DNA of 64,000 nt from Corynespora cassiicola. Its lineage: Eukaryota; Ascomycota; Dothideomycetes; Pleosporales; Corynesporascaceae. How positions within the stretch are numbered: position 1 is the stretch's first letter; every line of letters begins with the position of its first letter. The position numbers and the translations under genes are program-made. The notes beneath the pieces were generated by a model. That model did not search any database. It was not told the origin of the DNA and saw only the letters and a program-made list of their open reading frames with translations. Shown here in pieces: positions 55,258 through 64,000 of this stretch. The stretch covers positions 2,728,001-2,792,000 of the forward strand of contig JAEUWY010000004.1 in assembly GCA_022059125.1 (NCBI GenBank), given 5' to 3'.

Positions 55258-58200
55258 TCACTTACCTGGGCGACTCCTGGGCGATGAGCCTGACTTACGA
55301 CGCTCGTCCCTAACGCGCTGTGCGATAGAGCCATTGGGGCTTGCAGGCGCGCCCTGTGGAATGTCAATAGAATCATCTTTGTTTTGCATCAATTTGATGC
55401 GCTTGCTCTGGCGGGTGGCTGTACTCGACGCAGAGCTGTGTTGGCTACCAATAGATCGAGAACGCTTCTGGCCTCGAGGCGAAGGGGTTGTATCGCTCTC
55501 CCGATGGACTGCGTTGGGAGGCTCCTCTTTGTCAAATTCCCTAGTCTCAGCCTCGGGGGCGAAGCTGAGGGATACACGTCGGAGTGCATCAGAACCCCCG
55601 GAGTTGTTGCGGGAGGGTAGCTTGAGAATGCCGGAGATGGTCGACAAGCGTCGAGCAAGCTCGGGATTGTACTGTGCCTCATCATCCACATATGCGAGAA
55701 TAGCTTCAAGATCTAAGCCGTCAAGCTCAGGATCGATGAATTTGCCGATAGAGGTTGCGCTGGAACTTCGCCGGACAGGTGCCTGGATGCCAGGAGATTG
55801 GATCTGGTAGTAACTTTGTGGCGCCTGGCCCAATGGCTCTGCTGCTTGCATATATTGAGGTTCAGGGAAATTCTGCTGGCCATTAGCTGATGGAACGTAT
55901 GGAGATCGTGCCTGGATTAGTCTTACGTGATCATAGTAGGCCAGCTGCGGAGGGCCTGGAGGGTGGTAAGCTTGAGCCCTCTGGTATCCCATAGGTGGGG
56001 CGAAGCTCAAACGACGTGGACGAGAGCCCTGGCGGGATTTCTGATGACGATTTTGATTGGAGTCCTGACGGGCAGAAGAATATGGCTCAACTAATGTCTC
56101 TGATTCCCCATAGTATACCCTGCCTCGCTTCTTGAGGCGCTCGCTTGTTCGTGACCCATTGGAGGGAGGTATATGCGTATTAAAGCCGTCATCAATCTCA
56201 TTATCCGAAGCAACGGAGAAATTATCGTCATCTGGTTCCACTTCGTAAACTTCTTGTGGTACAGATTGCTTGGGAGTGCGCTTCCGTCGCGTTACCGGAG
56301 TTGTATTAAGAACATCTGCCAGCCGTTCCTCTGCCTCTTGCACGGCAGCAGTGCAGATTTCCAAATTTGACATATAGGCGCCATTTGTTGCACCTTTGGG
56401 TGTCTTTCCTTTAGCCATGAGGCGTTCCGTCTTATGGACTTCCTTTGCCTTTGCATAAATCTCCAAATCACCCTCGTTGACGATAAGATGCGTGGCTGCA
56501 AGTCCACGTTCCACAAATTGCCGGATCTGTGCTGGGGGGCGAGAGGCATTATGAGTTCGAGTCAGATGATATGTCAACGTACTCTTGAAAGGCTTTAGCT
56601 TTGGATTTTTGCCTGCCACATAGTCCTTGTGCACAGGGTAGTCTTTGAAAAGAGAGTCTTCGGCTCGAAGCTCCTTACGGAGAACCTTGTCAATGAAATC
56701 CTCGGCAATCGGGAGTTCGCATTTTCCAGAGAATGAAAAAGCTGGCTTGCCTCGTGGTTCGCTGCTGAATGAACGGGTGTCAACCTGAACATCCGCATGT
56801 TTAATGACTTGTTCAAAATCCATAAAGCGTTCCAGACAGTACAGGTGAACAAACCCAGCGCAGTGGAATGGATCGGCATTGTATCGGTCCCTGTGCCAGC
56901 GTTCATCCAAGGCGACTCGATAGTGACCGTGGATAACAGAGCCGCTTTCTGCACGACGCATCGGGCATTCAGTAAATCGGCACTTTGAGTGCGATTCCGA
57001 CTTGTATCGGCGTGCGGAGTCGGTGGGAGCTAGCTGAATCCAGAGGGTGAGATGAGCACCCGTTTTGTGGTTTTTGGGGTATTGCGCTATGAATTCTTGA
57101 AGTTGCTTTGCCGACATATCTCGCTCTTTAAGCTCTCCCCAATGAGTATAGTCAAAATCGTAATGTTTACTGGACCAACTACCGACAGGATGACCACGCA
57201 CTTCATAGGTGGGTGTGTAGTGATTGATCTTGGACGTACGGGTCGTCAGGCCTTGAGTGGTTGTGTTCGTACGCACCCAAGGATGGTCGTCATCAGACCT
57301 GGGCTTCTCGGGCTGGAGAGGCTGTGGAACCACTGATCGACGTTTACCTTGCCGCCTGTTATCCCTGAGAAGTTTCTTTTCACCTTCTGTCAAGGAACTC
57401 TCTCGTGAACGACCCGAATAATTAGAGCGCGAAGCAGCGCTAAAGGACTTGGGCGAACTAACACCACGAGTATCACCATGCCGATTACGTTTCCTTGGAC
57501 GATCTTCATTGTAGTCATGATCACCCTCAGAGTTTTGCTCCCGTCGGACACGTTTCCTTGATCGATTCTCTTCGTAGTCATGATCACCCTCGGGCACGAA
57601 CATGGGCGAATCGGTTGCGACCGGTAGCTGTGAATAAATGCCCCGGTCGGTTGGAGCGTATTCAGGTGTGACCACACGCTGAAAGCCCACGTTTTGGCCG
57701 GGTGCAGCATAACCAAATGAACCTCTTCCATAAGGAAAAGGAGTCTGGAAAGGGTCAGGAGGAGGGGGGTAATAATACTGCAGACCGTGAGGCGTGGGTG
57801 GAGCATTCCAGTATAGTTGCTGGTTGTAGTAGGGTGGATTCCAAGAACCACGTTGGCCCTGAACAAAATTCTCGGCGTTGGGTATAGCTGCAAGTGGAAA
57901 GTCGCCCATGGGTATAGCTGCAAGGGGATGGTCCTCCATACTGGACCGCTTTCGCGAGCCATCGTAGTTGGCAGCCTGATGAAGCTGTTCTGGGCCAAAG
58001 TCGCCAATGTTAGCTGTGTCGTAGGCGCTAAAGTCAGGCCAATTTCCGTCTATTGCCAGCGTCTCGTCCTGTGGAACAACGTCACCTGTGGTTTCATCGT
58101 TCTGCTCTGCCTCATTGTTAAAATCAAAATTCCACTGAGGATCATCATTGAAACCGAGATCGTCAAGCTGGCTTAGACTAATGCTCGCTCGTCGAGACGA

Positions 58201-58311
58201 ACTGAGTTTACGTCCTATGCTAGAACGAGCTTGGCTTCCTTGTCGAGAAGCTCTACGGCTTCCACGACCTCCCCGCGACGCGTTCGAGGTCTTTCGGTTG
58301 TCGTTCTGCAT
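55258..58311 (-). CDS. Large protein with a Cys/His cluster, function unknown
   Basis: Uninterrupted frame of 1017 residues; I do not recognise the family with confidence. Residues 1-400 are disordered: Arg/Ser-rich start, acidic stretch, Tyr/Pro-rich segment (GLQYYYPPPPDPFQ), then two near-repeats built on EGDHDYxExRxRKR, which are also basic NLS-like stretches. A folded core (about 395-680) starts YDFDYTHWGEL and contains C444-x4-C449, a basic GHYRVALDERWH segment, then H483-C484-x7-C492, a spacing suggestive of metal binding. It is followed by helices and a possible DNA- or peptide-binding region ending ATHLIVNEGDLEIYAKAKEV. The C-terminal 330 residues are again Ser/Pro/Gln-rich with RRGS-like sites. 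A nuclear role is an inference. The last codons overlap a perfect donor (GTAAGT at 55265-55260), so the annotated C-terminus may be an intron read-through. Confidence 0.75.
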   Translation of the reverse strand: MQNDNRKTSNASRGGRGSRRASRQGSQARSSIGRKLSSSRRASISLSQLDDLGFNDDPQWNFDFNNEAEQNDETTGDVVPQDETLAIDGNWPDFSAYDTANIGDFGPEQLHQAANYDGSRKRSSMEDHPLAAIPMGDFPLAAIPNAENFVQGQRGSWNPPYYNQQLYWNAPPTPHGLQYYYPPPPDPFQTPFPYGRGSFGYAAPGQNVGFQRVVTPEYAPTDRGIYSQLPVATDSPMFVPEGDHDYEENRSRKRVRREQNSEGDHDYNEDRPRKRNRHGDTRGVSSPKSFSAASRSNYSGRSRESSLTEGEKKLLRDNRRQGKRRSVVPQPLQPEKPRSDDDHPWVRTNTTTQGLTTRTSKINHYTPTYEVRGHPVGSWSSKHYDFDYTHWGELKERDMSAKQLQEFIAQYPKNHKTGAHLTLWIQLAPTDSARRYKSESHSKCRFTECPMRRAESGSVIHGHYRVALDERWHRDRYNADPFHCAGFVHLYCLERFMDFEQVIKHADVQVDTRSFSSEPRGKPAFSFSGKCELPIAEDFIDKVLRKELRAEDSLFKDYPVHKDYVAGKNPKLKPFKSTLTYHLTRTHNASRPPAQIRQFVERGLAATHLIVNEGDLEIYAKAKEVHKTERLMAKGKTPKGATNGAYMSNLEICTAAVQEAEERLADVLNTTPVTRRKRTPKQSVPQEVYEVEPDDDNFSVASDNEIDDGFNTHIPPSNGSRTSERLKKRGRVYYGESETLVEPYSSARQDSNQNRHQKSRQGSRPRRLSFAPPMGYQRAQAYHPPGPPQLAYYDHVRLIQARSPYVPSANGQQNFPEPQYMQAAEPLGQAPQSYYQIQSPGIQAPVRRSSSATSIGKFIDPELDGLDLEAILAYVDDEAQYNPELARRLSTISGILKLPSRNNSGGSDALRRVSLSFAPEAETREFDKEEPPNAVHRESDTTPSPRGQKRSRSIGSQHSSASSTATRQSKRIKLMQNKDDSIDIPQGAPASPNGSIAQRVRDERRKSGSSPRSRPGK

Positions 58312-60207
58312 TGTCCACGATGCGTTTTGCGACCAGCGCCTTATGTTGGACAGTTGCTGGAATACCTTTGGGTTGATCTGTATGGTTAATCCTGGAATGT
58401 GAACGAAGGCTGTGCTCTTTGAGTCGGACCGGGACCGGATGTGTAGCGCAGGAGTAATGAAAACGCGGACTTATATCAATGAGGTCAAGATTCACAATAT
58501 ATGTCAACGGACAACACCTTTGAAAGCAAGCCATCATGAATGAATCGAAGTTTATTTTTAGAGCCCTTACAATGGAAAATACTAGATAAACAATGTAACG
58601 GAAGGGCTTTCAATAGCATTGTGGACAAAAGCAACATGTGGCACAAAGGATGTAGAAGCGTGGCTGTTGTGACAAAACAATGCTGAAAGAGCCATGGCTC
58701 CACGCCGCGCCGAGTCGCACTGTGCGAGCTCGACTCCATGTCCATTAAGCGGCTGGATGAAATCTGTAGCTTAGTCAGTTGGGTAATACTTCCAAAATGA
58801 CTTGCAGAAGTAGTGATGATGGGGTAAAATCAGAAGGTCTCCAAGCAAGAGTATCCACACGGTTGTTTCGGAACAGGTCTGTGAATTTTGCATGTTCACA
58901 TCATGTAAGGGGGAAAGAAGAAGATGGTGATGAACGTACCTTGATCATCGTGCGAGGCATAGCATAAGCCTACACTGTCAATTGCTATGTTTTGGTGGTC
59001 AGTAGAGGCTGAAGTTCCGGAACGTGCGCAGTCAACATAGATCAATCTGTTTCCAGTCACTCAGACATGTTGAGGACAATAGAAAAGATGATGATGATGG
59101 GATGATTGCCACATGTGCTGTCGGAGAAAGAAAGTTGGACGTGGTGGACTGAGAAGAGAAGCAGATGAAAGAAGAGTTTTTCCTTTGTTTGAGCGGTAGC
59201 GTCGGGTCGGAGAAACCACGTTCCGAGCGATGATGTGGCTTGGCGCCCAGCTTACTTTCAGCCTCACGAACACCTTGTTTCCTCAGTCCCCCACGTCCGG
59301 ACGCGGCAGAAAAACAAGATCCGTTCTTTCCTGCAACCAAGTCCGTGCGCCAGAAGAGATGGCCAGGGAACTCCCGCATCTACGAGCTTCCGAAACACGA
59401 CGTGGGACCACCCATAGATTAACCTAAACACTGTGCCGAAACGTAGCTGGCGACAGAAGGTTGTGCGAGGCACTGCTTCGGGGATGGCTCTCCAGATATC
59501 TCATGTGGATGCGTCTGATCATCGATCCAACTATAGCGCTTTTGAAGGAGTGGATGCGATCCGTTTTTTGCCCTCGTCCAGGCTGTCAAACATCCGCCCC
59601 TCGGACACCAAGGGAGTCTGAGATCGCAGACGTGAGCAGGGGAAAGCAAGCGTGATGTTTCTGCCCTGGGGCCATCGAAAACATGTAGTGATGACCACTG
59701 TCTAGTTTCACTCACCGCTCAAGAACAAGCGTCTGTCGCTCGATGCAAGTGATCATTTTGCGTAACCTTATACATGACCAAAGTTAGTTCAAGCCGTTTT
59801 CCCCGGTCAAGGGTCCAAAGGGCCGAGAGGCTAGAAACGTTCTTCACGAGTTCTATGTGGGTGATCCTGCTGGGGGTTCTCGCCGCTACAAACCAGCTGT
59901 GCCGGACGATGTCCCCGGTTCGTTTGTATCGCTAGACATATAACGTCTGGAGTAGTGGCACGGAACCTTCCAAGTCGCTGGAGACAATGGCGCCCAATGA
60001 GATGCATCCTGGATGTGGTTTCAAGACCCTGCAGCTGGGATAGAGTTCGAACAGTTGCTCTAGGAATGGACCGGGAGGAACCGGGGCTGTTGCAGCCGAG
60101 TGTTGCTTGTTTGCCCACGATAACTCTTATATGCTTGAGGTTCTGCTGGAGGGCACATTGTACTTCCCTGGGGGTGAGTCCAATCTGACCATCACCAGTA
60201 GCCTGAG
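58312..60207. other. 1.9-kb divergent intergenic region
   Basis: This lies between the 1017-residue gene (leftward) and the rhodopsin-like gene (rightward). Frames are short and overlap, and none shows family features. ATG-repeat-like DNA (GATGATGATGG) occurs at about 59090. No RNA gene was recognised. Confidence 0.45.
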
Positions 60208-61534
60208 ATGGCGCACCCGCCTGAGTATGTCCTTTTGGGGAAAATCACCTTTTTCCTCGTAATATCTCTCCTGCTTCTGTGCTGGACCACGGTAATTCTG
60301 CGACTGTGGGTGCGGTTACGCATCACAAGGTCGGCTGGCTGGGACGACGCATGCATGGTTGCCAGTCTGGTATGTTGTCTTTTCGCCGTCTACTCCAAGG
60401 ACCATGCGCTGACTTATCGGATAGCTTTTGTTCACTAGCTACTCTGCATTCATATTGGTGATTACCATGCGTGGTTCGGCAGAGCATATCGCAGCAGCCA
60501 ACATCTTGTTGGAGACATTGACGGTTAGTCCATTAAGCTTCCGATAAAGGGAATCGACTAACAGGTTACAGTTTGTCCAACTTGCAGAGGTTTTCTACAT
60601 CCTCACCACCACTATGCTCAAGATCTCGCTGGGCCTGTTCTTCTTGCGGGTCTTGACCAAGAAGTGGCAAGCCCGCATCTTTTACTCCATCCTGGCAATC
60701 TCAGCTGTGTATGGATTCATCTATGTCTTCATCACCATCTTCCAGTGTGGCGATCCGGTGAAGCTAGCGGATGGGCTCTTGAACTCGAAGAACTGCCTGC
60801 CACCGAAATTCATCCTGACCACTGGATACCTTTACGGAATCATCAATGTCATCGCCGACTGGACATTTGTTCTGGTGCCCATTGTTGTCCTCCTGGACAG
60901 TGACATGGACCGCCGGTCCAAGATATCTGTCAGCATCGTCATGGCTCTAGGAGCAGTGTAAGTGGCTGGCCCACATTTCGTTTCATACAGTGATCTAATA
61001 TCAAATAGTGGAAGCATCTCCAGCATTCTCCGCATGGTATACCTGAAAGGACTCTTGTTTGGCGCCACACTCTCGCGTAAGTGTGACTCGTCATGATCAT
61101 CCGAGACTGTTTGCTAACATTGAACAGCCGAAGCCATCAAAGCTACCATCTGGGCCACTGCCGAACCCGGAACCGGCATCATTGCAGCGTCCATCGCCAT
61201 CCTCCGCCCCCTCTGCCGCAAGATTGCAACCGACGTAAAGGGCAAGATTTCAGAGTACGGAACAAGCAAGGAATCACGAATGGACTCGACAGCGCGGGAG
61301 GAGACTCTTGTTGGGACCAAAGACAGCGACAGCATGATTGCCCTCACAACGGTTGCCACTGCAGGCAAACCAGAAGCCAGAGGGAGCAAGAAGATGTCGA
61401 TGTACTCGGTGGGGTCGGATGAGTCTGATCCGTGGAGCCCTACCGTCACGATCGAGCAGGCGCAGATGGGCAAAATGATGCAGATACAGATGTCGACGGA
61501 GACGCTGGCACCGAGAGTGCCGCCGAAACCTTGA
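60208..61534 (+). CDS. Rhodopsin-like seven-helix integral membrane protein (Pth11-related family)
   Basis: 373 aa in five exons: 60208..60369, 60425..60523, 60572..60957, 61009..61076, 61128..61534, all GT-AG and in phase. It has the pattern of the fungal rhodopsin-like family that includes the Pth11-type proteins. A short N-terminus and a first helix (ITFFLVISLLLLCWTTVILRLWVRL) lead to the family signature GWDDACMVASL, followed by helices 2-7. The conserved EVFYILTTTMLKISLGLFFLRVL and FVLVPIVVLLDSDMDRRSKISVSIVMALG stretches are present, as is the late AEPGTGIIAASIAILRPLCRK segment. About 95 cytosolic, Ser/Thr/Met-rich residues end the protein. There is no N-terminal CFEM domain, so it is the short form. 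Members include surface-sensing receptors and proteins in metabolite clusters; the ligand is unknown here. No biosynthetic genes lie beside it. Confidence 0.88.
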
Positions 61535-62964
61535 AGGATTGACGAGGGATAATGATACCATGTACATACACGCATATCCATGTATAATAGGGTTGTAAAT
61601 AGCAGTGGAGGAACGGCTGGGCACGTGTATACAGGACAAAGCTGTACATAACCTGTAGACAGGAGGCACTTGGATTGGGTCGGCGCTCTCTATTCCGTGT
61701 CCAGACGGCACGAGCATGTCTCCTAGTGGTTAGACGAAAAGAAATCACCGACTGCCATTGGCAGCATCTCCAAGGACTGGCGCTCCACATGACTGTGACC
61801 GCTTCACCTGCTCTTTGCACGTTTCGTAACGACGTTCCCGTAACAGCAAGCCGGAAATGCCCTAGCGCGGTATCAGGTCTGGACAGCTCGAGAGGCCCAG
61901 GTCGCGAAGCCGAAGCCGGAGCGAGGGCGATTGCGGAAGCTCAGTCGCAGCGGTACAGGAGGCTGTCGTGATGGTGGGGTTGATAGAGTTTGGCCATGGC
62001 AGTTCTCTCGTGGTTCAGCGCAATTGAGGGGGGAGGCAGGCGACACGCGAGGGGGCAAGGCGTCTATTTTTGCTTCTGAAACGGCCCACGAGGTGGGCGA
62101 GGCGGCGGGCCGTGGTGGGACTATTCCCTCAAATGTCAGGCATCCCAATCCGGAAATGACAATGACAAGCCGGGCCTTGAGCTGTGGCTGTGAGACAGCA
62201 CCGGCGATGGGCCGACGCCCCCGCGGGCTGGGATCCCTCGCGCGCGTCTGGGAAAAAGAAAAGCAGGGCGAGCGACGACGGTGCCGACGGGACGTGTGCA
62301 GCAGCAGAGGAGAGAGGAGAGAGGAGAGATGAGTTGTCTGGAGGTCGGTGCCTGAGGCTGGCCAGCGTGATGATGGAGCGGGCTGAGGCCAAGGCCGACG
62401 TCAGGACGTCAGGACGTCAGGACGCCAGGCCCCCAGCCACGCGGGAAGACGGCCGTGGCATATGCCCGCTTCCATCACCATCCACCTTGGAACGCTGCGG
62501 CCTGCGGCCTGCGGGATCGCGCTGTCCCACAATGACTGCGCCGCGGCGGGTTTCACTGCCCAGTGCTGACGGCCGCTGCCTGCCTGCCTTGCTCTACTTT
62601 ACCTCGACGTCTCCTGCCAGTCGTCCGGCTAACAGCCTTGTAGCTAACCTCCAGTCTCAACTGACCTGACCTTGGGAGCTTGCCCAGGTGCACAACCGCC
62701 CTCTCCCCGTCCAGCCTCGCCTCCGCGCTGCATTGCGTCGCGTGCGTCGGAGCTCCCCCGAGTCAGTGCCCAGCAGACTGCGACGACGGGAACGCGCAAG
62801 CAACGCGTGGGTCAGCATGGAGGTACGTGCGGGTTGCTTGCGGCATGGGCGACTGGAAGCTTTTGGACATGTCTAACGTGGCCGTCGAGATCCGGTCCGC
62901 TTGCGGAAGCACAGGATGCCCAAGAAGCTCAGGCTTCTGGCCGATCCATCATCCAAATACTGAC
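61535..62964. other. Intergenic region with short GACGTC repeat
   Basis: This is 1.4 kb between two plus-strand genes. GC-rich, biased frames without family features occupy 61.9-62.9 kb. An 8-nt tandem repeat is at 62399-62425 and a GAGAGGA run at about 62308-62327. An upstream in-frame ATG for the next gene is at 62845. Confidence 0.45.
62399..62425. repeat. Three tandem AGGACGTC units
   Basis: GACGTC occurs four times with 8-nt period, the last copy degenerate. Each contains the palindromic core of bZIP (CRE-type) sites. It lies about 540 nt upstream of the tail-anchored protein start. Confidence 0.6.
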
Positions 62965-63549
62965 ATGCCTGCTCAGGGTCCTACCGAGCCTTCCCACCAC
63001 CACGAGCCCATGCCATCGCCATCCTCTACCCCAATGCTGCCGCCCGACGACGACGACCACTCGGCCACCGCCGCGAAGCCGCTCCCCGACCTACCGAGCC
63101 ATGCTCCTCCAGCCGTGGACCACCTTGAACCCTACCGCGACGACCCCGAGAGCCCTGAGCATGCTCCCGTCCCCGCATCGCCGGCGCTGCAGCCCTGCCG
63201 TGCCATATCTGCGCCTCAGCCTCACGCTCAACCCCAATTCCCATTCGTGCCCTACACCGACGCTGAGCCCGACGACTCGGACGATGTTCCCCTCGCCCAC
63301 CTCTACCCATACCCCACCGAAGCTCCGCCCTCGTACTACGTCGCGGTTCGGGGCCCGTATCGCGATACACTGATCCAGCACATCCCCCCCACCTTCTTGG
63401 GGCACCGCGACGAGGAAGCCGGCATCGACCAGGCACAGTTGGACGATGGGGGCCGCACCATGGAGCGCGTCATTGCCATGTTCATCATCGCTTTTGCCCT
63501 ACTGATCATATCAGGAGTACTTGCTTGGCAGGTATTGTACTACATGTGA
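62965..63549 (+). CDS. Small Pro-rich tail-anchored membrane protein
   Basis: 194 aa from the ATG at 62965. The frame is open upstream, and an ATG at 62845 would add 40 residues (starting MGDWKLLDM); which is used cannot be settled by eye, and upstream introns are possible. Residues 1-165 are Pro/Ser/Asp-rich and disordered, with a conserved-looking patch ending EAPPSYYVAVRGPYRDTLIQHIPP. A single hydrophobic helix (VIAMFIIAFALLIISGVLAWQVL, about 169-191) ends within a few residues of the C-terminus, so the protein should be tail-anchored with its bulk in the cytosol. PPSY resembles a PPxY motif, the type bound by WW domains of Nedd4/Rsp5 ligases. I recognise no named family. Confidence 0.7.
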   Translation: MPAQGPTEPSHHHEPMPSPSSTPMLPPDDDDHSATAAKPLPDLPSHAPPAVDHLEPYRDDPESPEHAPVPASPALQPCRAISAPQPHAQPQFPFVPYTDAEPDDSDDVPLAHLYPYPTEAPPSYYVAVRGPYRDTLIQHIPPTFLGHRDEEAGIDQAQLDDGGRTMERVIAMFIIAFALLIISGVLAWQVLYYM

Positions 63550-64000
63550 TTGCCACCCCTTGTGTCGAACTAGGCTCTAAAAGCGGACTGGCAGGTGCTC
63601 TCGCCTCCGCTGTTCAACAATGACAATTAGAGAGAGAGAGGGAGAGAGAGAGAGAGACGGAAGGGAAAGAAGAAGGCTTGGTTTCCACCTGGAGTGCGAA
63701 AAGAGACGGGTTGCATTTGATTTGGCTGGCGTCACTATGATACCTACAGTGCATTATACTTGGAGTTTGGGGGTACGGATTTCCTTTGTTTTGGGGCCGT
63801 ATGGAACTCGGGCCTTTGGATGCCATTTTCAGAATTTCACCTTTTTTGCGTGCGGACCAAGCGCATACGCCGTTATTCGAATGTGCCCCTGATTGTCCCC
63901 GCTTGGGTGGTGCCGGCTGGAAATTCAATGTTGCCGATCTTGACGCGGCAGTGGCATCAGATTCAGGGCTAGGATCTGCAGGCTCAGCCGCAAGAATACA
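63550..64000. other. Window end, GA microsatellite only
   Basis: This is the 3' flank of the tail-anchored protein gene. A GA dinucleotide tract occupies about 63629-63657. The remaining 340 nt are unremarkable and hold no recognised gene. Confidence 0.5.
63629..63657. repeat. GA dinucleotide microsatellite
   Basis: AG/GA units with one GGG interruption, about 80 nt beyond the stop of the tail-anchored protein gene, probably within or just after its 3' UTR. Confidence 0.85.

Noticed and set aside
1..64000. tRNA genes and intact transposable elements
   Set aside because: I looked for the T-loop consensus, transposase or reverse-transcriptase motifs and terminal repeats on both strands and saw none. 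A tRNAscan-SE and RepeatMasker run would settle it.

Overview
This window is nuclear DNA from a filamentous ascomycete (Pezizomycotina). A Sordariomycete, perhaps a hypocrealean, is my inference from gene content and style, not a demonstrated placement. The evidence is short introns (mostly 45-160 nt) with GT-AG borders, a Zn2Cys6 regulator, a Pth11/rhodopsin-type membrane protein, a HET-domain relic, a cutinase, a GH55 glucanase, and GC-rich intergenic DNA full of microsatellites. There is no operon, phage, CRISPR or plasmid structure. I found no tRNA, rRNA or intact transposon by eye.

Layout. 1-11.6 kb: a five-exon Zn2Cys6 transcription factor and the transportin Kap104, both on the minus strand, separated by about 5.4 kb of gene-free low-complexity DNA. 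11.6-16.3 kb: a second long gap between divergent genes. 16.3-28.7 kb: five plus-strand genes, namely an Ssh4/Ear1-type SPRY adaptor, an ACS-family MFS transporter, a Cas1-type O-acetyltransferase, an F-box-like/2EXR-type protein and a SnoaL-like protein. 29-37.3 kb: three minus-strand genes, namely the ER chaperone Lhs1 (with HDEL tail), a sideroflexin, and a conserved fungal protein of unknown function. 38.9-48.3 kb: plus-strand PLP aminotransferase (seven exons), secreted GH55 beta-1,3-glucanase and pseudouridine synthase Pus7. 48.3-64 kb looks more accessory: a HET-domain pseudogene with at least seven lesions, a cutinase, a 1017-residue protein of unknown function with a Cys/His cluster, a seven-helix rhodopsin-like protein and a small tail-anchored protein.

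The genes do not form an obvious pathway or biosynthetic cluster. The housekeeping genes (Kap104, Lhs1, sideroflexin, Pus7, Ssh4) look like ordinary core chromosome. Cutinase, GH55 glucanase, the MFS permease and the Pth11-like protein fit a plant- or host-associated or saprotrophic lifestyle. Gene models were built by hand from splice sites and reading-frame continuity; each join was checked for phase. The points most worth a second look are the 1017-residue protein, a Cas1-type acetyltransferase lacking the expected Asp of its DxxH motif, a GC-AG intron and a 15-nt exon in the aminotransferase gene, paired CCGAGG boxes before the cutinase, and the decayed HET gene.
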